DNA from: an uncultured Rhodospirillales bacterium | GTDB lineage: Bacteria; Pseudomonadota; Alphaproteobacteria; RF32; CAG-239 | Direction of reading: 5' to 3' | Length of the DNA: 64,000 nt | NCBI GenBank assembly: GCA_902763185.1 | Contig: CACWQT010000003.1 | Location: forward strand, 1 to 64,000 | Shown: piece after piece, positions 32,252-41,760 of the stretch | Position numbering within the stretch: the first letter of the stretch is position 1 | Layout of the letters: each line of letters opens with the position of its first letter | Program-made: the position numbers and the translations under genes | Notes under the pieces: model-generated | The model's database searches: none | Seen by the model: only the letters and a program-made list of their open reading frames with translations | What the model was told of the DNA's origin: nothing

Positions 32252-34615
32252 ATGGCTAAGAAAACGAAAAAAGAAACCAAAACAGGAAATAATGCAATAC
32301 TCACAAAATGCCCTGCAATTATAATCGGAATCGGTCTCATCATCTTTGGATTATGTATAATCCTCAGTATGTTTGGCTACAATCCGGCAGACGAATCTTT
32401 TAATGTATCTAATTCGGATAAGATAAGTAATTTTATGGGGCGTTTCGGTTCATACAGTTCGGACTTTATCGTCAATAGCTATGGTCTGGCTATCTTTATC
32501 TTTTTAGCTCCTGTGTTTACATGGGGGTATTTGTTGATAAAAAATCAAAAAATCCTAGAGTTCAAAATCAGATTTGTTGCAGTTATTTTAGGCATTATTT
32601 CGCTTGCCGGTGTGTTCTATCAACTTTTTGCCACCTCATTGGATAAAATCAATTTGTTAGGTAAATTCAGCCATGTTTTGCCGGAGTTTTTAATTGCCAC
32701 ATTTAAGCAGTGGAATATGCAAGGCTATGAGTGGACGGCAACTCTTGCTTTAGAAGTTGTTGTCGCGTTAATGTCATTTAATTTGGCATTAGGTGTAAAC
32801 TTCCGCCAATGGGGCGTGTTATTTAAGAAAATTGCCCAAATCACATATCGGATGATAAAGAGTTTGTGTATTTTTATATCTCGTTTATTAAAACCGCGTG
32901 AGCTGTTAACCAATGAATTACCGAAAGCCCGTTCAAATATGAGAAAAGAGCCGAGCTTGTCAGCAAATACCGATACTGATTTATCTAAAGCAGATACTGC
33001 AACCATTGAAACCGCGTCTGCCACTACTGCCCCCAAACCCGAAAAAACGCCCAAAGCAAGCGCTAAGGTTATTGCTATGCCCGAGCATAAAGCTAAAGAA
33101 AATGACGGCTATCAATTTCCGGACATCAATCTTCTAAGTCGTCCAAAAGAGAAATTGGGTTTAAGCGTTAACGAAAAAGAATTAAACGAGACCGCCCGCG
33201 CACTTGAAGGCGTATTAGAAGAGTTTGGTGTGCATGGGCAGATTGTAAAAATTCGCCCCGGTCCGGTTGTAACCTTGTTTGAATTAGAGCCTGCCCCTGG
33301 CACTAAGACTTCACGTGTTATCAGTTTAGCCGACGATATTGCACGTTCTATGTCTGCGATATCTGTTCGCATCGCAGTTGTTCCAGGCTCTAATACCATT
33401 GGTATAGAAATCCCGAATGCTAAGCGTGAAACCGTATGGTTGCGCGATTTGCTGGAAGATGTTGCGTTTTCTGATAGCAAAAATGCCTTAAATGTTGTTT
33501 TAGGTAAAGATATTGGCGGCAAAAATGTATATGCAGATTTAGCCAAAATGCCACACTTGCTTGTTGCCGGAACGACCGGTTCCGGTAAATCCGTCGGTGT
33601 TAACGCCATGATACTTTCTTTACTTTATCGGATGACACCGGAAGAATGTAAGTTTATTTTAATCGACCCTAAAATGTTGGAATTTTCCATGTATAACGGT
33701 ATTCCGCACCTGTTAACCCCTGTGATTACCGATCCGGCAAAGGCGGTTGTCGGCTTAAAGTGGGCGGTTCGCGAGATGGAAGAGCGCTATCGCGCGATGG
33801 CTTGCTTATCAGTGCGCAACATTAATGGCTATAACTTAAAATTAAAAGAAATGCGCGACCGCGGTGAAACGCCCAAGCGCACCATCCAAGTAGGTTTTGA
33901 CCCCGAAACCGGTAAGCCGAAATATGAAGAACAGTTATTAGATACCAAACCATTGCCCTATATTGTGATAGTTGTAGATGAAATGGCTGATTTAATGCTT
34001 GTTGCCGGTAAAGAGGTAGAAGCCGCTATTCAGCGCTTGGCGCAAATGGCGCGTGCCGCCGGTATTCATCTTATCATGTCCACCCAACGTCCATCTGTTG
34101 ACGTTATTACCGGCACGATTAAGTCCAACTTCCCGACGAGAATCAGCTTCCAAGTTACCTCTAAGATTGACAGCCGCACCATCTTAGGCGAGCAAGGCGC
34201 AGAACAACTGCTCGGCAAAGGCGATATGCTCTATATGCCGGCAGGTTTAAGACCGCAACGTATTCATGGTGGCTTTGTCAAAGACGAAGAAGTTGAAGAT
34301 GTTGTAAACTTTATTAAATCCCAGCGTGAGCCGGAATATGTTGATGAAGTAACCGCCGGAGAGCTTGAGATGAAAAACAAAGAAGCCGGAGCCTTATTTG
34401 ACCGCACCGCCATGGGTATGAGCGGTGGAAATAGCAAAGATGAGCTTTATGAGCAGGCCGTGCAAATTGTTCGTAATGATAAAAAGGCATCCACAAGCTA
34501 CATCCAACGCCGCTTAGGTATCGGTTATAATAAAGCCGCCACCTTAATTGAACGTATGGAAGAAGAGGGCATCATCACCCCAGCAGACCACGTCGGCAGA
34601 AGAGAAGTGATATAA
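32252..34615 (+). CDS. ftsK: DNA translocase FtsK
   Basis: FtsK pumps the terminal chromosome region through the septum and activates Xer recombination at dif. With the start at ATG 32252 (AAGAAGG ribosome binding site) the protein has 787 aa. The frame reaches 23 codons further upstream without support. It has four membrane segments in the first 190 residues, a short linker, a RecA-like motor with Walker A GTTGSGKS (440-447) and Walker B IVVVDEMADLM, and a C-terminal winged-helix gamma domain (KASTSYIQRRLGIGYNKAA) that reads KOPS. xerC lies at 19757 in the same window. Confidence 0.95.
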   Translation: MAKKTKKETKTGNNAILTKCPAIIIGIGLIIFGLCIILSMFGYNPADESFNVSNSDKISNFMGRFGSYSSDFIVNSYGLAIFIFLAPVFTWGYLLIKNQKILEFKIRFVAVILGIISLAGVFYQLFATSLDKINLLGKFSHVLPEFLIATFKQWNMQGYEWTATLALEVVVALMSFNLALGVNFRQWGVLFKKIAQITYRMIKSLCIFISRLLKPRELLTNELPKARSNMRKEPSLSANTDTDLSKADTATIETASATTAPKPEKTPKASAKVIAMPEHKAKENDGYQFPDINLLSRPKEKLGLSVNEKELNETARALEGVLEEFGVHGQIVKIRPGPVVTLFELEPAPGTKTSRVISLADDIARSMSAISVRIAVVPGSNTIGIEIPNAKRETVWLRDLLEDVAFSDSKNALNVVLGKDIGGKNVYADLAKMPHLLVAGTTGSGKSVGVNAMILSLLYRMTPEECKFILIDPKMLEFSMYNGIPHLLTPVITDPAKAVVGLKWAVREMEERYRAMACLSVRNINGYNLKLKEMRDRGETPKRTIQVGFDPETGKPKYEEQLLDTKPLPYIVIVVDEMADLMLVAGKEVEAAIQRLAQMARAAGIHLIMSTQRPSVDVITGTIKSNFPTRISFQVTSKIDSRTILGEQGAEQLLGKGDMLYMPAGLRPQRIHGGFVKDEEVEDVVNFIKSQREPEYVDEVTAGELEMKNKEAGALFDRTAMGMSGGNSKDELYEQAVQIVRNDKKASTSYIQRRLGIGYNKAATLIERMEEEGIITPADHVGRREVI

Positions 34616-34620
34616 GCAGT

Positions 34621-34674
34621 CAATCATCATCGCGTCGCTTGAGCGAGGAACAAGCGAAATAAGCGATCTTTAAA
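34621..34674 (+). repeat. mosaic palindromic intergenic repeat, copy B (short)
   Basis: This fills the gap between ftsK and the convergent TPR gene. TCATCGCGTCGCTTGAGCGA and an AAGCGATCTTTAAATTA end match the left half of copies A and C. The right-hand compound hairpin is missing, so this is a truncated copy. Confidence 0.5.
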
Positions 34675-34690
34675 TTAAAAAAATAAGTAT

Positions 34691-36025
34691 TTACCCGCGC
34701 CACGCGGTCATGACGCGGTCAATGCTATTGTTGACAATCGTCACCTCGTTAATCATCTTACGGCTTTCATAAACCTTTAATGCCGACTGATAATAGTCAA
34801 TCGCCTCCGCAAAAGCGTTTTTATCATGTCCGATTTTCCCGATGTTATAATACACATTGGCAATATTTTCTTGTATCTTTGCCCATGCCACCGGATAGAG
34901 TTCTTTACGATAAACCTGTTGTTTATTCTTATAACTCTTAATTGCTAACATAGAAATATCGTTACTCTTGGAAAACATGCCCAATAAGGAGAGATAATAT
35001 CCTAAATACCCCTCAATCTTAGACCACAGCTCAGGGAACGATATTTGCGTATAAGTCTTCTCTGCCTCTCGCAAATAATAAACTGCATCACGGAGTGCTT
35101 GCGTATCGTTGGTGAACTTCCAATATTTAAAGTATAGTTGCGAAAGCTTAAACGCAATCAATGCAAAATCATACGGATAGTTATAGTGGTCAAGATACTT
35201 CTGTGCCGTGCGGTAGTTGCTGATTGCCTCGCGGAACAATACCCAATATCCGTCTAAATCCAGTTTTTGTGCAGTTTCATAAAGCTGAGCAATATTTTTA
35301 TAAATACACCCGATATGCACATTTTGCATGATTTGTTTTTTGTATTGCAGAGCGTTACTAAACAACTCCTTTGTCATATCAAATGTCTTTTTAGATAAAT
35401 CTCTTTGCGCGTATGTTAAGTAAATCAATCCTGCCGCGTTCATCACGTAAGGCGAAAACATAATATCATTGCTTTCACCTGGTTTTGTATTGTTAAATTT
35501 GGCAATTACATTTTTGAGTAACTTTTGCTTTAAATGGCGCAAATCAATTCTTTGCTCGCTGATAGAGGCGGCAATAAGTCCGGTAATCAAATTTTCTAAA
35601 ATCTCAGGGAAAAAGTTAATATGTTCAAAGTGTTCTGCCGGAACAAACAAACTTTCTAATATAGAGCAAGAAACATTTTCCCAATCCGAATAAGCATTAG
35701 CTGTTTGGAAATTAAGGCGGATGTTCTCAGTTTCCTGATAACCCCACACCACCACATCGGCATTAAGTCTTTGCAAAATTGTGTTACCGGCATCAACCAT
35801 ATCAAAGAAATTACGTCCCTGTAGATTGAGAAATGTTTTATCAAACGGCTCATCAAAATACCGCACCGAAAAATTCGGATTTTTTCCTAACAGCCGCGCT
35901 AATCCGCTACCAAATCCGTAATTGCCATATTCCGCAAACTCTACCACAATAACCTTAAGCGTTTCCACTTTGGGAAGTGTCCGCGCGCTTTTGGTGTTAA
36001 ATAAGAGCTTGATAAAATTTGCCAT
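34691..36025 (-). CDS. TPR-repeat hypothetical protein, 444 aa
   Basis: This cytoplasmic protein has an N-terminal alpha/beta domain (about 15-130, with TLKVIVVEFAEYGNYGFGSG and ADVVVWGYQE) and a long tail of TPR-like helical pairs (about 190-440, for example YDFALIAFKLSQLYFKYWK, WSKIEGYLGYYLSLLGM, WAKIQENIANVYYNIGKIG and AEAIDYYQSALKVYE). I do not recognise the N-terminal domain. It starts 9 bp after the WecA-like membrane gene with GAGGCG as ribosome binding site, so both are probably made together. A partner or scaffold role for the membrane protein is inference. Confidence 0.7.
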   Translation of the reverse strand: MANFIKLLFNTKSARTLPKVETLKVIVVEFAEYGNYGFGSGLARLLGKNPNFSVRYFDEPFDKTFLNLQGRNFFDMVDAGNTILQRLNADVVVWGYQETENIRLNFQTANAYSDWENVSCSILESLFVPAEHFEHINFFPEILENLITGLIAASISEQRIDLRHLKQKLLKNVIAKFNNTKPGESNDIMFSPYVMNAAGLIYLTYAQRDLSKKTFDMTKELFSNALQYKKQIMQNVHIGCIYKNIAQLYETAQKLDLDGYWVLFREAISNYRTAQKYLDHYNYPYDFALIAFKLSQLYFKYWKFTNDTQALRDAVYYLREAEKTYTQISFPELWSKIEGYLGYYLSLLGMFSKSNDISMLAIKSYKNKQQVYRKELYPVAWAKIQENIANVYYNIGKIGHDKNAFAEAIDYYQSALKVYESRKMINEVTIVNNSIDRVMTAWRG

Positions 36026-36034
36026 ATCACGCCT

Positions 36035-37120
36035 CTATTTCTTCTTCTTCCTTTTTTTTCCTTTGGGCTTTTCTTTTTCTTCTTTTTTAAATACCCCGGA
36101 AATAGCCTTGAAACCCCATTTGGTCACAGAAAACATCGGTTGTGGTTTAGACGTTCCTGCCAAAATAGATAATAACCACCAGTTAAGCAACAAAGTAAAG
36201 ATGAGTAGTGCATACTGATCTGTTGCCAATATCTGAGTTAAAGAAAACACCACATCTATTACAAGGATTTTCAAAACACCCCTGCATACCCCTAAATCAT
36301 ATTTACCGTCTTCGGAAGTCTTATAATATGACGTGTTCATAAAGAGAGCTTCTGTTTTGTTATAATTCATATAGCGATCATAAAGGGCAAACAAAACTTC
36401 GGTGATGATAAAAGAACCGGCTATCGCAAGCGGTGTTTCGGCAAATTCTTCTGCCCCTAAGAGCATAAACGTTGCCATAATAAACCCGATTGCTTCAAAA
36501 GCATGATTAGACAGATAAATTTTTTCCGGTGGCCAGCTGAAAAACAAAAAAGCAATCATTGTTCCCAAATAAGCAAGAGCAATCGCGCCCAAGATATATG
36601 GTAACGCCCCAAAGTGCGCCAACAATACAAAAGCAATCATAATGGCAGAAAATTGCATACCGGCAACCGCTCCGATTCCATTAAGTAGTCCCAATCCTTT
36701 TGCAAAAACAAATATAAGAGCAACGGTTGCTAACCTGTCTTGCCATAAATCCAAATAATTGGGAAACAGAGCAAAATTATCCGGCAACATATAAGAAATA
36801 ACCCCGGCGGACCCAAGCATGATGAGATTGCCCAAAATTTCAAACTCAAACAGAAAACAAAAATAAATCAACACCGCAAAGATAAACGGAAGCAATATTT
36901 GCACATATTTTAACTCATGCACCATATCCGGCAAGGTAGGAAAAACAAAATAAGTAGCCGTTCCGCCTAAAAATAGAACACTGATGACATACCAAAAAGG
37001 ATCCAAAGCAAATTCATATTCTTCGGGAAAGACATCTGTTTGAAAACGACTTAAGACAAAAGTTAATACTGTAAAGCAAATAAGCATTGCGCTCAAACCG
37101 TATGTCATCAATTCGTTCAT
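36035..37120 (-). CDS. polytopic membrane protein, WecA/MraY-like, motif-degenerate
   Basis: The 361-aa protein has about ten transmembrane helices and a basic cytoplasmic tail (KKEEKEKPKGKKRKKKK). The stretch FLFFSWPPEKIYLSNHAFEAIGFIMA, shown in part as SWPPEKIYLSNHAFEAIGF, lines up with the NWPPAKIFMGDAGSLFLGF hallmark of polyprenyl-phosphate sugar-1-phosphate transferases. GLLNGIGAVAGMQ sits where NLIDGIDGLA.G is expected. The catalytic aspartates of both motifs are absent. This suggests a non-catalytic relative of WecA/MraY; that is inference from remembered motifs. It has GAGGAG before the ATG and lies 59 bp after rsmB. Confidence 0.6.
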   Translation of the reverse strand: MNELMTYGLSAMLICFTVLTFVLSRFQTDVFPEEYEFALDPFWYVISVLFLGGTATYFVFPTLPDMVHELKYVQILLPFIFAVLIYFCFLFEFEILGNLIMLGSAGVISYMLPDNFALFPNYLDLWQDRLATVALIFVFAKGLGLLNGIGAVAGMQFSAIMIAFVLLAHFGALPYILGAIALAYLGTMIAFLFFSWPPEKIYLSNHAFEAIGFIMATFMLLGAEEFAETPLAIAGSFIITEVLFALYDRYMNYNKTEALFMNTSYYKTSEDGKYDLGVCRGVLKILVIDVVFSLTQILATDQYALLIFTLLLNWWLLSILAGTSKPQPMFSVTKWGFKAISGVFKKEEKEKPKGKKRKKKK

Positions 37121-37179
37121 TATATTGCTCCTCTAAATGGTAAAGTAATTTCTCGAACTTTACTATAACATATCTATTA

Positions 37180-38433
37180 TTAAAGTTTTCTTTGCAACAG
37201 CGCAACAAAAAAACCATCAATTCCCCCAATTTGCTTAAAATGCTGCGGTAATATTCGTAAAAATCCCTCTTTTGTGGTGCAATTTTTAAGCTCTGGCATG
37301 GCAATCGGTAAGATTTGCCACTGAGAATGCGTGTGCAAAAAGTCAATAATTTGCGATTCGCCTTCAATTTTGGCAAGTGAACAAGTCGCATAAACCAGAA
37401 CCCCATGAGGGTTCAGAAATGATGCAATGTGCTCTAAGATTTCTTGTTGCAATTGGGCTTGTTTAATTACATCTTTTGGGGTTTTAAGATGTATAACTTC
37501 AGGGTGGCGACGAAAAGTTCCGGTAGCTGAGCAAGGTGCATCTAAAAGAATGATATCATATTTATCGTCAGAACTAAATTGCCGTGCATCAGCACAAACA
37601 ATTTGCAAATTATCATCAAATTTCAATCGTGCCATATTTTCTTTAAGTTTTTCGAGACGTGCTTTGGATATATCAACGGCTGTAACCACGGCACCGGCAT
37701 CCAAAAGTTGCGCAGTTTTGCCCCCTGGCGCTGCGCAAATATCTAAGACTTTCTTACCGTTAAGTTCTCGCAAACATTTAACGGCAATCGCTGATGCTGC
37801 ATCTTGCACCCACCACAAGCCCTCAAGGTAACCTTTAATATCTGCTATTTTTGTATGGTAGGGAAGGCGCACACTTCCTGTCGGCAGTATAATTTCATCT
37901 GCAAAGTGAAGTTCTGTTGTGGCCTTAAGTGTTAAATCAAGTGGTGGTTCGACCGAGGTAAATTCTTCCATCTCGCTGATTTCCAAAGGAGTATAATCCT
38001 GTTTTAAAATATCTGAAAAATCCTTATTAAAATAGCCGATTTTTCGATTCTCCAAAAGCTCTTTTTTTTGTCTGGAAATATTGCGTAAGACAGCATTTAC
38101 AAACTTTGCTCCAAAACTGTCAGATAACTTTTTAGCTACATCAACATATGAATTGATAACCGCATAATCTGGTGTATTTAAAAACAGTAATTCCGTTGTG
38201 CCAAGATAAAGAACATAATTAAGGATTTGTTGTTTGTTTGGTATCTTCTTTTTAACAAATAAAGGTAACACCTCTTGTTTGAGATAAGTAAGCTCACGAA
38301 GGGCCGTTAAAATCAGCATATTGGCAAAATTTTTATCATTCTCTGATACTTGATTTTTAACCTCACCAAGCGTGATTTTTTCTGCCAAAATATCGGCAAG
38401 CGCTTTTACCAAAACAGTTCTGTCGGTCATCAA
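37180..38433 (-). CDS. rsmB: 16S rRNA (cytosine(967)-C5)-methyltransferase
   Basis: RsmB methylates C967 near the ribosomal P site. The 417-aa protein has an N-terminal NusB-like RNA-binding domain (about 5-135) and a Rossmann methyltransferase domain with VLDICAAPGGKTAQLL, the DAPCSATGTFRRHPEV motif and the catalytic-cysteine motif YATCSLAKIEGE. The length is typical. Two adjacent ATGs (38433 and 38430) are possible starts. Confidence 0.94.
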   Translation of the reverse strand: MMTDRTVLVKALADILAEKITLGEVKNQVSENDKNFANMLILTALRELTYLKQEVLPLFVKKKIPNKQQILNYVLYLGTTELLFLNTPDYAVINSYVDVAKKLSDSFGAKFVNAVLRNISRQKKELLENRKIGYFNKDFSDILKQDYTPLEISEMEEFTSVEPPLDLTLKATTELHFADEIILPTGSVRLPYHTKIADIKGYLEGLWWVQDAASAIAVKCLRELNGKKVLDICAAPGGKTAQLLDAGAVVTAVDISKARLEKLKENMARLKFDDNLQIVCADARQFSSDDKYDIILLDAPCSATGTFRRHPEVIHLKTPKDVIKQAQLQQEILEHIASFLNPHGVLVYATCSLAKIEGESQIIDFLHTHSQWQILPIAMPELKNCTTKEGFLRILPQHFKQIGGIDGFFVALLQRKL

Positions 38434-38536
38434 AAAATCCTTTTAAAAGAACATCCTAAATCATTTCATTAAGTTTTTCTTAAAATATATTATGTAATGC
38501 TAAGCTAAAGTTATAAATATGTCAAAGGATAAAATA

Positions 38537-39898
38537 ATGCGCGCATTAACCATACTTTTAAGCGGCCTTTTATTTGTTCAAGCAACAGAGGCTTTTGCAA
38601 CAGAAACGCCCACAATTGAGGAAAAGGAAAAAGTTTCTATAAGAACTCCGGAAAATTGTTTAGATAAAGACATCTCGCTAAACAAAGAGTTATCGCTGAT
38701 AGATTTAATCAAAATCGGCATATGCAACAATCCGGCATTAAGTGCGGATTATATGAGCTTAAAAGAAAGTGAGGAAAATTTAGGGGCTGCAAAATCAGAA
38801 TATTTTCCACTAATCAACTTAAATGCTGGAGCTCATAAAAAGAGCACCAAAAAGCAAAGTTCAAGTCATAAAGAAAATGATCCGTATAATTTGAATTTGG
38901 GTTTATCATGGTTACTATATGATTTTGGCGGCAGAACCGCGCGAATAGACAGTTTCAAATATTATTTGGCAAATTCCGGCTTTAATTATAATAGTGCATT
39001 ACAAGATTTGATTCTTTCAATCCATACCGAATATTTCAGATTATTGGGAGCCAAAGAGGACCTCAAAAGTGCCAGAGCTAATGAAGCAATGTATAAAAAG
39101 TCTTACGACGAAGCCAGTCGTAAATATGAAGTTGGTTTAGCTGCGCTAAATGATAAATTACAAACCCAAACAAGCTACGAACAATCTAAATTGAGGGTGC
39201 TTGAGCTGGAAAATTCTGTGAAACAATATCAAGGCAATTTAGCCACAATTTTAAATGTTTCGCCACAAACTAATTTTAAGCTGAAACTTCCGCCTAAAGA
39301 CAGGGATTTGACCGCACTTAGCAAAAAAGATACTTTAGAAAAAATGATTGATATTGCCACTCATACGCGTGATGAAATTCGTGCTCAGGAGATGGTATTA
39401 AACGCTGCTAATGCCAATTTAAGAGAATTGCGCGCTTCACGTTTCGGATCTTTTTCTCTTGCGGCAGAAAGCGGATATAACAACACATGGCACTCCACAC
39501 GCGCTTATAACCGCGATAATTCTATCGGATTAAATTATAAAGTTCCGCTTTTTACCGGATTTAATACCACTCATCAAATTGCTGCCGCTAAATATCGTCG
39601 CGAGCAAGAACGCCATAAATTAGAGAATATTCGTGCCGAAATCAGAAATGAGGTATGGGGCGCGTATCATGATTACGAAACCGCTGTAAAATCATACGAA
39701 ATCAGCAAACAAGTTCTGAAAAGTGCCGAAGAAAACGAAAAAGTGGCGTTTAAATCTTACGAAGTCGGAAAGACCGATATTATAAATTTATTGACAGCTG
39801 AATCCCAATTAGCGGATGCCAGAGATTCAGCCGTTGTTGCATATTATACCGTATTAATCAATAAAGCGACCTTATATCGCGCTATCGGGAGATTCTAA
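38537..39898 (+). CDS. TolC family outer-membrane efflux protein
   Basis: The 453-aa protein would form the trimeric outer-membrane exit duct of the MacAB-type pump encoded next. A signal peptide (MRALTILLSGLLFVQATEAFA) precedes two OEP repeats rich in long helices, with the typical LSWLLYDFGGRTARID and LNYKVPLFTGFNTTHQI strand-turn elements and the repeat-end YEVGKTDIINLLTAESQL. I chose the ATG at 38537, preceded by AAAGGA, not the one 6 codons upstream. Its stop abuts the macA start (39898). Confidence 0.9.
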   Translation: MRALTILLSGLLFVQATEAFATETPTIEEKEKVSIRTPENCLDKDISLNKELSLIDLIKIGICNNPALSADYMSLKESEENLGAAKSEYFPLINLNAGAHKKSTKKQSSSHKENDPYNLNLGLSWLLYDFGGRTARIDSFKYYLANSGFNYNSALQDLILSIHTEYFRLLGAKEDLKSARANEAMYKKSYDEASRKYEVGLAALNDKLQTQTSYEQSKLRVLELENSVKQYQGNLATILNVSPQTNFKLKLPPKDRDLTALSKKDTLEKMIDIATHTRDEIRAQEMVLNAANANLRELRASRFGSFSLAAESGYNNTWHSTRAYNRDNSIGLNYKVPLFTGFNTTHQIAAAKYRREQERHKLENIRAEIRNEVWGAYHDYETAVKSYEISKQVLKSAEENEKVAFKSYEVGKTDIINLLTAESQLADARDSAVVAYYTVLINKATLYRAIGRF

Positions 39899-41031
39899 TG
39901 TTAAATTTAAAATTATCAAAAAAGACAACCATTTTATTAGTTATAGTCACACTTCTTATTGTGGGTTTTATTGTTAGCCGTAGTGCTAAAGCACGTTTAA
40001 CACCGGCACATTTTGAGATGAGTAGGGTGGTAAAGGGTAATATAGCTTATGAGGTAACAGCCACCGGAACGATTAATCCGATAAACACCGTGACTGTCGG
40101 TACACAAGTATCAGGTATTGTAGAAAAGGTATTGGTAGATTACAATGATGATGTTGAAGAGGGGCAGGTTTTAGCGCTTTTAGATTCTTCCACCTTAAAA
40201 GAACAAATGGAAAAATCTGAAGCAAATTTTGGATTAGCCGAAGCTAAAGAGCAAAAAGCTAAGCTAAATTATGAGCGCATTAAAAAACTTTATCAAGACA
40301 AACTCACATCTTCTGCTTCTTTAGAAGATGCCGAAGTATTATACAAAGAAGCGGCGGCAAACGCATTAAGCGCCAAAGCCGATTATAATATTGCCAAGAA
40401 AAATTTTGAATATGCAACCATTACTTCGCCTGTTTCCGGCACAGTAATTATCAAAGAGATAGAAGAAGGGCAAACAGTTGCAGCAAGTTTTTCCACACCA
40501 ACTTTGTTTGAGGTAGCAGAAGACTTATCCAAAATGCAGATAGAAGCGAGCATTTCAGAAGCCGATATCGGTTATATCAAAAAAGGAATGCAGGCAACAT
40601 TTACCGTTGATGCCTACCCGAATGATAAGTTTTTCGGTAAAATTCAGCAAGTCCGCTTATCGCCGACCGAAGTTTCAAATGTGGTGATGTATACAGTGAT
40701 AATTGAAATAGATAACTCATCACGTAAACTTCTTCCTGGTATGACCGCTTCTGTTATTATCAAAGCTGAGGAAGCCAATGATGTTTTAATGATATCGGCT
40801 ATGGCATTGCAATTTAAGCCTTCAGCCGCAGTAAAAGCCGAAATGGATGTTAAGAGCATTGCGGACATCAAAGATAATCAAGACATCGTTTATCTGTTCG
40901 AGAAAGGAAAAATTGTTCCGCGTGTGATTACCAAAGGCATCTCAGATATGACAAATATTGAAATAAAAGAAGGTTTATCACTAGGTGAAGAAGTTATTAT
41001 TGAGGCAAACGAGCCCAGAAGGAAAAGATAA
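39898..41031 (+). CDS. macA: MacA-like periplasmic adaptor (membrane fusion protein)
   Basis: The 377-aa adaptor has an N-terminal membrane anchor (ILLVIVTLLIVGFIV), a lipoyl half-motif (GTINPINTVTVGTQVSGIVEKV), a coiled-coil hairpin (about 95-165), the second lipoyl half (TSPVSGTVIIKEIEEGQTV) and beta-barrel/membrane-proximal domains. It links the MacB-type permease to TolC. It overlaps the tolC stop by 1 bp, and the ATPase gene starts at the next base after its stop. Confidence 0.9.
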   Translation: MLNLKLSKKTTILLVIVTLLIVGFIVSRSAKARLTPAHFEMSRVVKGNIAYEVTATGTINPINTVTVGTQVSGIVEKVLVDYNDDVEEGQVLALLDSSTLKEQMEKSEANFGLAEAKEQKAKLNYERIKKLYQDKLTSSASLEDAEVLYKEAAANALSAKADYNIAKKNFEYATITSPVSGTVIIKEIEEGQTVAASFSTPTLFEVAEDLSKMQIEASISEADIGYIKKGMQATFTVDAYPNDKFFGKIQQVRLSPTEVSNVVMYTVIIEIDNSSRKLLPGMTASVIIKAEEANDVLMISAMALQFKPSAAVKAEMDVKSIADIKDNQDIVYLFEKGKIVPRVITKGISDMTNIEIKEGLSLGEEVIIEANEPRRKR

Positions 41032-41760
41032 ATGGCTGAAAAAAAAGTTGTCATAGACGTCAAAAAAGTCTGCAAAACTTACTTTATGGAAGGTGGCACC
41101 AGTCAAAACGTCTTGAAGAACATTAATTTTCAAGTTCGTTCCGGAGAGTTCGTGGCAATTATGGGGCCATCCGGTTCTGGTAAATCTACATTGATGAATA
41201 TTTTAGGTTGTTTGGATAAACCGACTTCCGGTACCTATATTCTAGACGGCAAGGATATTGCGTCCAAAACAGATTTGGAGTTGGCAAAAGTTCGTGGTCA
41301 AACTATCGGTTTTGTATTCCAAAACTTTAATCTGATGATGAAACGAACTATCGCTGATAATGTATCACTACCGCTGATTTATCAAAAAATCGGTGAGCAG
41401 GAGCGCTATAAACGTGCGGTAGAAATGCTAAAAAGAGTAAACTTGCAAGGTTATGAAGATCGCTTTCCATCACAAATTTCCGGTGGCATGCAACAACGCG
41501 TAGCAATCGCACGAGCCCTTATCAATAATCCGGCGATTATTTTTGCTGATGAGCCGACCGGAAATCTTGATAGCAAAACTTCAGATGAAATTATGGAGCT
41601 TTTTACTGCCCTGAATAAACAAGGCATCACCATTGTATTGGTAACGCACGAAGATGATGTTGCCGACTATGCGACCCGTATGATAAAAATCAGCGATGGT
41701 TGCAAAGTTTATGACGGTTTAAGAAAAGAATATTCAAAAGAAAAGGAAACAAAATGCTGA
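41032..41760 (+). CDS. MacB-type ABC transporter ATP-binding protein
   Basis: The 242-aa ATPase has Walker [10 protein letters not shown], the Q-loop FVFQNFNLM, signature [14 protein letters not shown] (Met replaces the usual Gln after SGG), Walker [16 protein letters not shown] and the H-loop VTHEDD. It is a LolD/MacB-like ATPase encoded separately from its permease, unlike E. coli MacB where both are fused. It overlaps the permease start by 7 bp. Confidence 0.92.
   Translation: MAEKKVVIDVKKVCKTYFMEGGTSQNVLKNINFQVRSGEFVAIMGPSGSGKSTLMNILGCLDKPTSGTYILDGKDIASKTDLELAKVRGQTIGFVFQNFNLMMKRTIADNVSLPLIYQKIGEQERYKRAVEMLKRVNLQGYEDRFPSQISGGMQQRVAIARALINNPAIIFADEPTGNLDSKTSDEIMELFTALNKQGITIVLVTHEDDVADYATRMIKISDGCKVYDGLRKEYSKEKETKC

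Noticed and set aside
38519-38536. Upstream ATG of the TolC-family gene
   Set aside because: It has no ribosome binding site, while AAAGGA is correctly placed for ATG 38537, which also begins a clean signal peptide.
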